From: Clostridia bacterium
GTDB taxonomy: Bacteria > Bacillota > Clostridia > Saccharofermentanales > UBA5734
Direction of reading: 5' to 3'
NCBI GenBank assembly: GCA_018056585.1
Contig: JAGPFK010000058.1
Location: 1-7,719 of the forward strand
Length of the DNA: 7,719 nt
Numbering within the stretch: the first letter of the stretch is position 1; every line of letters begins with the position of its first letter. This document shows positions 1-6,273 of the stretch, in pieces. A model generated the notes under the pieces. It was not told the origin of the DNA. It was given only the letters and a program-made list of their open reading frames with translations, and did no database searches. The position numbers and the translations under genes were made by a program.

Positions 1-1
1 T

Positions 2-670
2 AAATTTATAGAAATCATTCAGATCGGCCTGCCGGCCGGTGTTCAAAACCTCCTTTTCTCCATATCCAATGTGCTGATTCAATCAGCCGTCAATTCCTTT
101 GGTTCCGTTATGGTTGCAGCCAATTCAGCCTCTTCGAATATTGAGGGTTTTGTTGGCACCAGTATGAATGCTTATTATAACGCGGCGGTCACGTTTACAG
201 GCCAAAATATGGGTGCAAAAAAATATGATCGCATTGATACCATTGCAAAAATATGCGCCTTGCTGATTTTTTCGACCTGGTTTGTTCTCGGTGGGCTTGT
301 TCTCCTATTTGGACGGCCGTTGCTCTACCTCTATACGACGGATTCAGCTGTGGTCGAGCTGGGATTGATGCGCTTACGCATTATGCTGGTTGTTTATTTT
401 ACCTGTGGCTTCATGAATGTTTTCCCGGGTCTGACGCGTGGAATGGGTTATTCTGTTTTGCCCATGCTTTGTACGCTTATCGGTGCCTGCCTTTTGCGGA
501 TTGTTTGGCTGGCTACAATCTTTGCCCATAACCCGACGGAAATCGTCTTATTTGCCTGTTATCCGGTAACATGGACCATCGCCGGACTCGGGCAGGTCTA
601 TATCTTTTTCTATGCCCGCCGGAAAATCAGAAAAAGTGGCTTACAGAGAATCAAGCTGGTCAAAACGTAA
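2..670 (+). CDS. MATE-family multidrug/cation exporter, C-terminal half (5' truncated)
   Basis: This is an integral membrane exporter of the MATE family, which moves organic cations or drugs out of the cell using a Na+ or H+ gradient. The reading frame is open from base 2, so the start lies upstream of the window and 222 residues are visible, about half of the usual 440-460. The visible part begins at the second lobe with GLPAGVQNLLFSIS, a conserved MATE segment at the start of TM7. It continues with TGQNMGAKK, the cytosolic loop motif that recurs in each lobe, and then about five hydrophobic helices. The C-terminus is short and basic (RRKIRKSGLQ), as expected for a cytosolic tail. No canonical intrinsic terminator follows. 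The family call is firm; the substrate cannot be told from this half. Confidence 0.88.
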   Translation, partial: KFIEIIQIGLPAGVQNLLFSISNVLIQSAVNSFGSVMVAANSASSNIEGFVGTSMNAYYNAAVTFTGQNMGAKKYDRIDTIAKICALLIFSTWFVLGGLVLLFGRPLLYLYTTDSAVVELGLMRLRIMLVVYFTCGFMNVFPGLTRGMGYSVLPMLCTLIGACLLRIVWLATIFAHNPTEIVLFACYPVTWTIAGLGQVYIFFYARRKIRKSGLQRIKLVKT

Positions 671-738
671 GGTAAAGCATTTACGGCTCATGGACCTCAG
701 CCCATAGAAGCGAGATCTCATTTTATTTTTGTTATTCA

Positions 739-767
739 TTCGCATCCCCTGCGGTTCATGGTAAAAT
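739..767 (+). promoter_or_regulatory. Candidate sigma-A promoter of the nfeD operon
   Basis: The -35 candidate is TTCGCA at 739-744 (four of six consensus bases). After a 17-base spacer comes the -10 candidate TAAAAT at 762-767 (five of six), preceded by TGG, which makes an extended -10 (TGnTAAAAT, 759-767). Transcription would start near 774. The assignment rests on consensus matching only. Confidence 0.5.
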
Positions 768-808
768 AAAGAAAGATCACACGAAACCGCTTGCATGAGG
801 ACGTGGCT

Positions 809-842
809 GTATGCTTATAGCATGTCTTGGTATGCCGCATAC
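809..842 (+). other. Pair of mutually exclusive small hairpins in the nfeD leader
   Basis: ATGC (811-814) pairs with GCAT (820-823) across a 5-base loop, and GTATG (830-834) pairs with CATAC (838-842) across a 3-base loop. Alternatively GTATGC (809-814) can pair with GCATAC (837-842) as one longer stem. The second hairpin ends four bases before the ribosome binding site, so folding could affect initiation. No known riboswitch class is recognised, and stems this short can arise by chance. Confidence 0.3.
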
Positions 843-846
843 GATG

Positions 847-854
847 AAAAGGAG
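847..854 (+). promoter_or_regulatory. Ribosome binding site fixing the nfeD start at 864
   Basis: AAAAGGAG lies nine bases before the ATG at 864. The in-frame ATG at 795 has no such site and would put extra non-hydrophobic residues ahead of the signal-like helix, so 864 is preferred. Confidence 0.8.
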
Positions 855-863
855 CTGTTGGCC

Positions 864-2174
864 ATGTATAAAACAAAAAAAGTCTATGCATTTCTTATCC
901 TGCTGCTAGCTGTCCTTGCTCTATGGCCGGCTCTGTCAGAAGCCTCTGATGCTGATGAAAAAATCGTGTATGTTATTCCGGTAGACGGCGAGATTACGCC
1001 GGCCATGGCGACCTTTTTAATAAACTGCCTGGATGAAGCCAATCAAAACAAAGCCACAGGGATCATCATTGAAATCAGCACTTTAGGCGGCCGGGTGGAT
1101 TCAGCCATTTCTATGCGCGACGCCATTATTGATTCAGACAGCCCGGTTGTCATTTACATCGAAAGCCGTGCAATTTCTGCGGGAGCCTTGATTTCGATTG
1201 CAGGCGACAAAATTGTGATGGCACCGGGAAGCCATATAGGGGCTGCAGAGCCGATTCCAAACGATCCCAAAACGCTTGCCTTTGTGCGCGGAGAATTTCG
1301 TTCAACGGCAGAAAAAGCCGGACGAGACCCTCAAATTGCCGAAGCCATGGTGGATGCATCGATCGAAATTGAGGGGCTGGTTAAGGAAGGCGAAATCTTA
1401 GATCTGACGGCCAATCAGGCTTATCAGCACGGTTATGCAGACTTGGTTGCAAAAGGAAGACAATCTGTCCTCGAGTATATGGGCTGGCTTGATGCAGAGA
1501 TCGTCGAAAAACAGTTCGATTACAAATTGAGAATAGCCCAGTTTTTAACCAGCTATGAGGTGGCTTCGATTCTTTTGACACTTGGAATGATCGGCATTCT
1601 AGCGGAATTATTCACGCCCGGCTTCGGTGCGCCTGGGATCTTCGGCATTCTTTGCTTTGTGCTTTATTTTGCCGGTGGCTTGATTGCGGGCAGCACAGAA
1701 TGGTGGGCCGCTATCATTTTTATTGCCGGTCTTATTCTTTTGGCTGTAGAGATCGTTGCTCCAGGTTTTGGCGTGTTCGGTATATCCGGGATTGTTGCAT
1801 TGGTTTTGGGCATTATTCTTTCCGCGCCGACTCCGTCACAAGGAATCGGAACACTCGCCATCGCCCTGGCCGCCACCATGATCGCGATTCCTGTTTTTAT
1901 CAAGATTTTTGGCCGAACCCGCTTATTTCAGCATCTTGTGCTTTCAACATCGGAAACTACGGAAATGGGCTACATCCATGCCCCGCCAAAGAACGAGCTT
2001 TTAGGGAAAACGGGCACAGCCTATACCGTTCTGAGACCGGCGGGCATTGTCCTGATTGATGGCAAAAGGGTAGACGCGATTGCGGACGGAGCGTATATTG
2101 AGAAGGGCACGCCGGTCGAGGTGATCCGGGTAGAGGGAAGCAAAGTCATTGTTGCACCGCTTAATGTTTCTTGA
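864..2174 (+). CDS. nfeD: NfeD-family membrane-bound serine protease (ClpP-like SDH domain plus OB domain)
   Basis: This is a long-form NfeD protein of 436 residues, a family thought to act on stomatin/flotillin-type membrane scaffolds. Order of parts: a signal peptide or N-terminal membrane helix (residues 6-27, after MYKTKK); a ClpP-class domain (about 32-225); several membrane helices (about 233-350); and a C-terminal OB-fold NfeD domain (about 378-433). In the protease domain, GG at 75-76 is the oxyanion-hole loop and S105 in AISAGAL is the expected nucleophile. The following GSHIGAAEPI and AGRDPQIAEAMVD are typical of the family. By position, 41 residues after the serine as in the archaeal enzyme PH1510 (recalled, not computed), the catalytic lysine is replaced by R146; K151 is close by. 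The membrane part contains two LAELFTPGFG/AVEIVAPGFG repeats. It is the first gene of the operon, 48 bases before the DUF1538 gene. The usual flotillin (floA) neighbour is absent. Confidence 0.92.
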   Translation: MYKTKKVYAFLILLLAVLALWPALSEASDADEKIVYVIPVDGEITPAMATFLINCLDEANQNKATGIIIEISTLGGRVDSAISMRDAIIDSDSPVVIYIESRAISAGALISIAGDKIVMAPGSHIGAAEPIPNDPKTLAFVRGEFRSTAEKAGRDPQIAEAMVDASIEIEGLVKEGEILDLTANQAYQHGYADLVAKGRQSVLEYMGWLDAEIVEKQFDYKLRIAQFLTSYEVASILLTLGMIGILAELFTPGFGAPGIFGILCFVLYFAGGLIAGSTEWWAAIIFIAGLILLAVEIVAPGFGVFGISGIVALVLGIILSAPTPSQGIGTLAIALAATMIAIPVFIKIFGRTRLFQHLVLSTSETTEMGYIHAPPKNELLGKTGTAYTVLRPAGIVLIDGKRVDAIADGAYIEKGTPVEVIRVEGSKVIVAPLNVS

Positions 2175-2205
2175 CTTGGATCTCAATCAGAACGAGATGC
2201 GGATT

Positions 2206-2212
2206 GAAAGGA
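2206..2212 (+). promoter_or_regulatory. Ribosome binding site for a TTG start
   Basis: GAAAGGA lies ten bases before TTG at 2223. In that frame the codon directly upstream of the TTG (2220-2222) is a stop, so no earlier start exists. The overlapping ATG at 2219 is in a different frame that closes quickly. Confidence 0.75.
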
Positions 2213-2222
2213 TGAACCATGA

Positions 2223-3701
2223 TTGGAAGTTATATTGTTCAAACTCAAAGAAGTTCTTCAGGCTGTTTTGCCCATCGTGGCCCTCGTCTTCATCTTGCAT
2301 TTTACCATTGTTCCACTTGAAAGCTATCTGTTGATCCGCTTTGTCATCGGCTCAATATTGATCATTGCGGGTCTTACGATTTTTCTTTTAGGTATTGAGC
2401 TGGGTGTCAGTCCCATTGGTCATGCGATGGGAAAAATGATTGCCCGTTCAAATCAGATTCTGGTGGTGGTGATCGCAGGGCTGGCGCTGGGGTTTATCAT
2501 TTCAATAGCCGAACCTGATTTACATATCCTGGCGGGACAAGTCGATTCGATTACCGCCGGTGTGATCAGCAAAACCACCCTTTTGGTCGTTGTTTCAATT
2601 GGAGTGGCTGCTGTTTTAACATTAGGCCTGGTTCGTGTTGTCAGTCAGTTTCCTCTGCACAAACTTTTTACAATCGTCTATGTTTTTATTTTGATCCTTG
2701 GATTTTTTTCGTCATCTGAATTTTTAGCGATTGCTTTTGATTCTTCCGGTGCCACAACAGGCGCTTTGTCTACACCTTTTATTTTAGCTCTTGGCGTTGG
2801 GGTTTCTGGGATGAAAAAAGACAGCAAAGCAGCAGAAGAAGATAGTTTTGGCTTGGTCGGCTTTGCTTCTGCCGGCGCAATTATTGCGGTCTTGCTGATG
2901 GGCCTTTTGTTTCCGGTCCAGGAGATGAAAAGCGCTCAGATTAATCAACCGCAGGCCTCTTGCTCCATCTGGCAGCCATTTTTTCAGCAGGTGCCCTTGG
3001 TTACCGCAGAAGTTATTGCGGCTTTGGCACCCCTCCTCTGTTTGCTGCTCCTTTTTCATAAACGATCTTTCAAAATGACACGGCATGCGATGCGACATGT
3101 TTTGTTCGGCCTTTTGTTCACGTTTTTCGGCCTTGTCCTGTTCATGATCGGCGTGAATGCTGGATTTATGGATATCGGCAGCGAAGTGGGATATCAGGTT
3201 GCATCCCTCTCCAATCGAGCAATCCTCATTTTAATTGGTTTTGTGATGGGATTGGTGACTGTGATTGCCGAACCGGCTGTCTATGTGTTAACGCATCAGA
3301 TTGAAGAAGTGACCAGCGGCTATGTTAAGCGATCCATCGTATTACTTACGCTGTCTATTGGAGTCGGTGCTTCGATCGCTTTATCGATGATTCGTATCCT
3401 GGTTCCAGGAATTAAGCTTTGGCACTATTTATTTCCGGCTTATGTCGTGTCGATGATCCTCTCCTGGATTGTGCCTGAACTGTTTGTCGGCATCGCTTAT
3501 GATGCTGGCGGTGTCGCTTCCGGGCCCATGACGGCCTCTTTTATTTTGGCCTTTTCAAATGGAGCTGCCGAAGCGGTTGAGGGCGCCAGCGTATTGGTGG
3601 ATGGTTTTGGCCTGATTGCCATGGTTGCGATGGCGCCGGTGCTGTCCCTGCAAATTCTGGGATTTATCTTTAAATTAAAATCGCAAAAAGGGGGGGATTA
3701 A
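2223..3701 (+). CDS. DUF1538-family polytopic membrane protein, two-repeat (putative transporter)
   Basis: This 492-residue, very hydrophobic protein belongs to the DUF1538 family, whose substrate I do not know. It is built from two homologous halves of about 240 residues. Shared landmarks are GFIISIAEPDL (90-100) matching GLVTVIAEPAV (343-353); VVSIGVAAVLTLGLVRVV (123-140) matching LTLSIGVGASIALSMIRIL (375-393); and AFDSSGATTG (171-180) matching AYDAGGVASG (425-434). The last is a glycine-rich, acid-containing membrane motif that could line a substrate or ion path. A charged cytosolic-looking loop (MKKDSKAAEEDS, 197-208) lies near the end of the first half. Internal duplication with paired acidic motifs (AEP, A-F/Y-D) resembles secondary transporters, so a transport role is inferred. 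Translation begins at TTG. The stop is one base before the start of the P-II-like gene, implying coupled expression and a regulator-transporter pair, by analogy with GlnK-AmtB. The junction carries A5G7, see findings. Confidence 0.88.
   Translation: MEVILFKLKEVLQAVLPIVALVFILHFTIVPLESYLLIRFVIGSILIIAGLTIFLLGIELGVSPIGHAMGKMIARSNQILVVVIAGLALGFIISIAEPDLHILAGQVDSITAGVISKTTLLVVVSIGVAAVLTLGLVRVVSQFPLHKLFTIVYVFILILGFFSSSEFLAIAFDSSGATTGALSTPFILALGVGVSGMKKDSKAAEEDSFGLVGFASAGAIIAVLLMGLLFPVQEMKSAQINQPQASCSIWQPFFQQVPLVTAEVIAALAPLLCLLLLFHKRSFKMTRHAMRHVLFGLLFTFFGLVLFMIGVNAGFMDIGSEVGYQVASLSNRAILILIGFVMGLVTVIAEPAVYVLTHQIEEVTSGYVKRSIVLLTLSIGVGASIALSMIRILVPGIKLWHYLFPAYVVSMILSWIVPELFVGIAYDAGGVASGPMTASFILAFSNGAAEAVEGASVLVDGFGLIAMVAMAPVLSLQILGFIFKLKSQKGGD
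3690..3697 (+). promoter_or_regulatory. G-run ribosome binding site inside the DUF1538 3' end
   Basis: GGGGGGGA lies five bases before the ATG at 3703 and serves as the ribosome binding site of the P-II-like gene while coding the last residues of DUF1538. It is preceded by five As (3685-3689). One G fewer would put the upstream frame into the downstream gene. Confidence 0.65.
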
Positions 3702-3702
3702 G

Positions 3703-4371
3703 ATGCCGCAAGAGCGGATCATCAGGCCTTGTCAAAAGCTTTGTGTTATTGTCAACATGGGTCTTGCCGAGAAAGTGATCCGCAAAGCGAGAAGTTGTGG
3801 CCTACAGAGCGCAACGGTCATTCCATGCCGGGGAACGGTCGGAGGCCGCGTGATGAAATTTATCGGCCTGACCGATCTTCATAAAGAATTGATCCTGATG
3901 GCGGCGGATCAAAAAACCATAGAGCAAGCTGTGGAAGAAATCGGCCTTGCTTTTCGGTTTTCTGAGCCAGGTCATGGAATTGCTTTTACTTTGGATCTTT
4001 GCTATACAGCCGGTATACCGCATGCTGTCTGTGAATTCGGAAACCAGGGGAAAGGAGTTGAAGAAGCCGTGTATCAAGCCATTGCTGTGATCGTTGATAA
4101 AGGGAATGCCGAATGGGTTATTGAAGCGGCTGAAAAAGCAGGCTCGAAGGGCGGGACCATTATCAATGCGCGGGGATCCGGCATTCATGAGACAAGCCGC
4201 ATTTTTGGCGTGGAGATCGAGCCTGAAAAAGAAATTGTTCTCATTCTGACGAAGAACAACCAGACCAAGGTGCTGGTTGAAGCCATCTGTGAAGCGCTCA
4301 AGCTGGAAGAGAAGGGCCGCGGCATCCTCTTTGTGCAGCCGGTTTGCCAGGCCGTAGGCCTTTATGAATGA
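3703..4371 (+). CDS. Tandem P-II-like signalling protein (two GlnB-type domains)
   Basis: This soluble 222-residue protein is about twice the length of a normal P-II protein (about 112). Two GlnB-like ferredoxin-fold domains can be read: residues about 11-100, starting KLCVIVNMGLAEKVIRKARS, and about 123-222, starting YQAIAVIVDKGNAEWVIEAA. In the second, EKGRGILFVQPV (203-214) is in the place of the B-loop of P-II (GDGKIFV type), the part that contacts nucleotide phosphates. In the first, EPGHGIAFTL (88-97) is the likely equivalent. The T-loop regions (about 40-52 and 153-166) carry no tyrosine, so uridylylation of the GlnB type is unlikely. P-II proteins trimerise and sense ATP/ADP, 2-oxoglutarate or other small molecules; a tandem form could make a pseudo-hexameric array. 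It lies one base after the DUF1538 gene, so it probably controls that membrane protein. The ligand is unknown. Confidence 0.85.
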   Translation: MPQERIIRPCQKLCVIVNMGLAEKVIRKARSCGLQSATVIPCRGTVGGRVMKFIGLTDLHKELILMAADQKTIEQAVEEIGLAFRFSEPGHGIAFTLDLCYTAGIPHAVCEFGNQGKGVEEAVYQAIAVIVDKGNAEWVIEAAEKAGSKGGTIINARGSGIHETSRIFGVEIEPEKEIVLILTKNNQTKVLVEAICEALKLEEKGRGILFVQPVCQAVGLYE

Positions 4372-4375
4372 TTTG

Positions 4376-4383
4376 AGGGAGGA
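4376..4383 (+). promoter_or_regulatory. Ribosome binding site choosing the start at 4388
   Basis: AGGGAGGA lies four bases before ATG 4388. An upstream in-frame ATG at 4364 would overlap the P-II gene and has no comparable site. It would also add MNDLREDF before the natural first strand (MQLGICTTDF). Confidence 0.8.
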
Positions 4384-4387
4384 CTTT

Positions 4388-5299
4388 ATGCAACTCGGAA
4401 TATGCACAACGGATTTCCCGGTTCAGTCACCGGAATCATTAATGAACAAGATCAAAAACTATGGCTTATCACAAGTTCAGTTTAGCTTCGCCTCGATCGG
4501 CGAAGACGAATTACCGGCAACTTTAAGTAAAAACTTAATCCGGCGAATACACCATGCCATAAATGATAACAACCTTGAACTGGTCGCGATCAACGGGACC
4601 TTTAATATGATTCATCCCGATCTGTCTGAACGTCACCGGGGGATTGTCCGTTTCCCGCTGCTGGCAAAAGTGGCATGCCTTTTGGACTGCCGGATTATAA
4701 CTTTATGTACGGGAACAAATGACCCGGATAACATGTGGCGATTTCACCCGGAAAATGAAACGGAGCAGTCGTGGCGTAATTTGATCGCGACCCTCGAAGA
4801 ACTGCTGCCGATCGCCGAGAAAAACGAGATTTATCTTGGCATTGAACCAGAAGCATCGAATGTTGTTTCAACACCGGAGCGAGCCAGGCGTCTGTTCGAC
4901 GAACTGTGTTCACCGTGGCTGAAGATTGTGATGGATTGTGCCAATATCTTCCCTAAAAATACTGCCCGCCCGGATCTGGTGCGGCCGATGATGAAAAAAG
5001 CGTTTGATTATCTGGGTCCTTACGTTATTCTGGCGCACGGTAAAGATATCTTATCATCAGATGACATTCTTTTTACAACGCCTGGGAAAGGCATTGTCGA
5101 TTACGATTACTTCTTGGATTTACTTCAACAATACCAGTATGAAGGTGGGTTCATTTTGCATGGAATCAGAAGTGAGGAGGAAATTCCTGGTTGTGTTGCT
5201 TTTATGCGAGAAAAAATAAGTCAAATAAAGCCAGGCACCGCATCGGCTGATGTTTCTGCTCATGATAGGAAAACCCTGTCTGGCCCCACCCTTTCATAA
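4388..5299 (+). CDS. Sugar phosphate isomerase/epimerase-like TIM barrel protein
   Basis: This 303-residue protein has the xylose-isomerase-like TIM barrel (AP-endonuclease-2 superfamily), whose members isomerise or epimerise sugars and related compounds with a divalent metal. It starts with the first strand, MQLGICTTDF. Likely metal ligands are E153 in GIEPE, D183 in VMDCANIF and H217 in LAHGKD (D220 close by). At the fourth ligand position, usually glutamate, the strand reads FILHGIRSEEE, with H258 first and acidic residues after it. GKGIVDYDYFLDLL (233-246) is the typical loop before the last strand. The fold should end near residue 281. The remaining tail is polar and low in structure, and its last 13 residues or so are read from DNA that also codes, on the other strand, for the end of the radical SAM gene. 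It is the last gene of the operon, 16 bases after the P-II-like gene. The actual substrate cannot be named. Confidence 0.85.
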   Translation: MQLGICTTDFPVQSPESLMNKIKNYGLSQVQFSFASIGEDELPATLSKNLIRRIHHAINDNNLELVAINGTFNMIHPDLSERHRGIVRFPLLAKVACLLDCRIITLCTGTNDPDNMWRFHPENETEQSWRNLIATLEELLPIAEKNEIYLGIEPEASNVVSTPERARRLFDELCSPWLKIVMDCANIFPKNTARPDLVRPMMKKAFDYLGPYVILAHGKDILSSDDILFTTPGKGIVDYDYFLDLLQQYQYEGGFILHGIRSEEEIPGCVAFMREKISQIKPGTASADVSAHDRKTLSGPTLS

Positions 5300-6273
5300 A
5301 GCATCTTGAGGTGTCTGCTCAAAAAAACCTGACGGATGTCTGGCGAACCTGTTTTGATTTCATCATCAGAAAAGCCATTATTTTGGTACAGAGCACAATA
5401 GGGACGAAGACGCGCGATCCGTCGGTAGAGTGTGTCGGACATCCTAAAAAACCCATAGCTTAAGTCGACGACTTTTGTTCTGTCGACTTTTTGAAAAACC
5501 TTTTGGAAAAAGGCATCATAAGCCGCTTCAAGCTCAGGTTCCGCGATGATTGGATCAAAGCAGAGCCGAACGGCAAAACCCCGATCCTGAGCCGTCTTTA
5601 TTGCTTCGAGACGGGCATCAAGAGAGGGGGTCCTGCGCTCATACCGGGAGATGACTTCATCCGGAGCGAGCGAAAAAGCAAAAATAACATTGGAAATGGG
5701 CTCATGATGCAGGAAATAGTGGCGGTTGGCTGTTTTGGTCCGAACTTCCGCGATGATCGGCCATTTTGGATCAATCTGCTCAAACAGTAAATCAAGATAC
5801 GGAATCAGTCCGTTGAAAGCAAGAAGATCTGAATCATGAGACAGAGCGACATAAACGGGTTCAGACGCAAGATCAACCAACGCATGGGCAAAGTCGTTTA
5901 TATTGACAAAAGCCACCGGAAAAGCGGATGGGTATAAGCCTTGTAAATAACAATAGCTGCAATCGAAGGGGCATCCGATCATCAGATTGCAGGAATAGAA
6001 CCGCTGATGACCAAAATGCTGGCAGATGGGCGGGCCGGGATAAACAAGCTTTTTACGCTTGACAGCCAAAATTAATGCCGGATACTCCTTTTGCCAGCGG
6101 ACATCTTGGTTCGGCCTGAAAAAAACATCCTGATAGCGGCGGATGGTGATGACCGGACAGCCTTCCAATCTTGATAAAATCCGCTGAGTCATCTCATATG
6201 AAAAGGCGTCCTGCTCAACATAAACCGCTCGGAAGTGATTCTGGCGCGCAAAGCCGGCGGATAAGTTTGTCAA
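5260..6273 (-). CDS. Spore-photoproduct-lyase-like radical SAM protein with altered H-donor site
   Basis: This 337-residue protein is close in length and layout to spore photoproduct lyase (about 340), a radical SAM enzyme that reverts the UV thymine dimer of spore DNA. The N-terminal FRAVYVEQDAFSYEM resembles the VYIEPRALEYPL start of SplB. The 4Fe-4S/SAM motif is GCPFDCSYCYLQG with C101, C105 and C108 (CX3CX2C spacing as in SPL), and Y107 and Y109 are kept. The later FSLAPDEVISRYERRTPSLDARLEAI also aligns with the SPL barrel. At the SPL segment EASCTSD, whose cysteine (C141 in Bacillus) donates hydrogen, this protein reads ALSHDSD, giving H146. That alignment is from memory. The start is TTG at 6273 with GAAGGGAAG seven bases upstream; an in-frame stop lies just before, at 6313-6315, and no ATG or GTG intervenes. 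It overlaps the nucleosidase gene by 59 bases and converges on the TIM barrel gene with a 40-base 3' overlap. Confidence 0.85.
   Translation of the reverse strand: MTNLSAGFARQNHFRAVYVEQDAFSYEMTQRILSRLEGCPVITIRRYQDVFFRPNQDVRWQKEYPALILAVKRKKLVYPGPPICQHFGHQRFYSCNLMIGCPFDCSYCYLQGLYPSAFPVAFVNINDFAHALVDLASEPVYVALSHDSDLLAFNGLIPYLDLLFEQIDPKWPIIAEVRTKTANRHYFLHHEPISNVIFAFSLAPDEVISRYERRTPSLDARLEAIKTAQDRGFAVRLCFDPIIAEPELEAAYDAFFQKVFQKVDRTKVVDLSYGFFRMSDTLYRRIARLRPYCALYQNNGFSDDEIKTGSPDIRQVFLSRHLKMLYERVGPDRVFLS

Larger units (their letters stand above)
671..863 (+). other. Intergenic leader between MATE gene and nfeD operon
   Basis: This 193-base gap holds no convincing gene. Its first part has only weak inverted repeats (GTAAA/TTTAC at 672-684 and GGCT/AGCC at 685-702) and a GAGATCTC palindrome at 712-719. 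A T-rich stretch follows at 720-730, but there is no clean GC-rich stem with an adjacent T run, so MATE transcription may read through or end by another route. The second part carries the candidate promoter at 739-767 and an untranslated leader of roughly 90 bases. That leader contains two small hairpins just before the ribosome binding site of nfeD. Confidence 0.6.

Noticed and set aside
672..730. Intrinsic terminator after the MATE gene
   Set aside because: Weak stems exist, but none is GC-rich and directly followed by a T run; the T-rich stretch at 720-730 follows only a palindrome without a usable loop.
795..863. Earlier in-frame ATG for nfeD at 795
   Set aside because: No ribosome binding site, and it would place about 23 residues ahead of a good signal-like N-terminus; 864 has AAAAGGAG at proper spacing.
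1664..1903. Minus-strand open frame opposite nfeD
   Set aside because: Proline/alanine-rich shadow of the membrane segments; no start signals.
4364..4387. Earlier in-frame ATG for the TIM barrel gene
   Set aside because: It overlaps the P-II gene and lacks a ribosome binding site; ATG 4388 has AGGGAGGA and starts right at the first strand.
3802..4407. Open frame of 201 codons on the minus strand opposite the P-II-like gene
   Set aside because: Its translation has no family resemblance and no ribosome binding site was seen; the plus-strand frame has clear P-II features and operon context.
5299..5330. Bidirectional terminator between the convergent operons
   Set aside because: The genes overlap, and no clear stem with T runs is visible at the junction.
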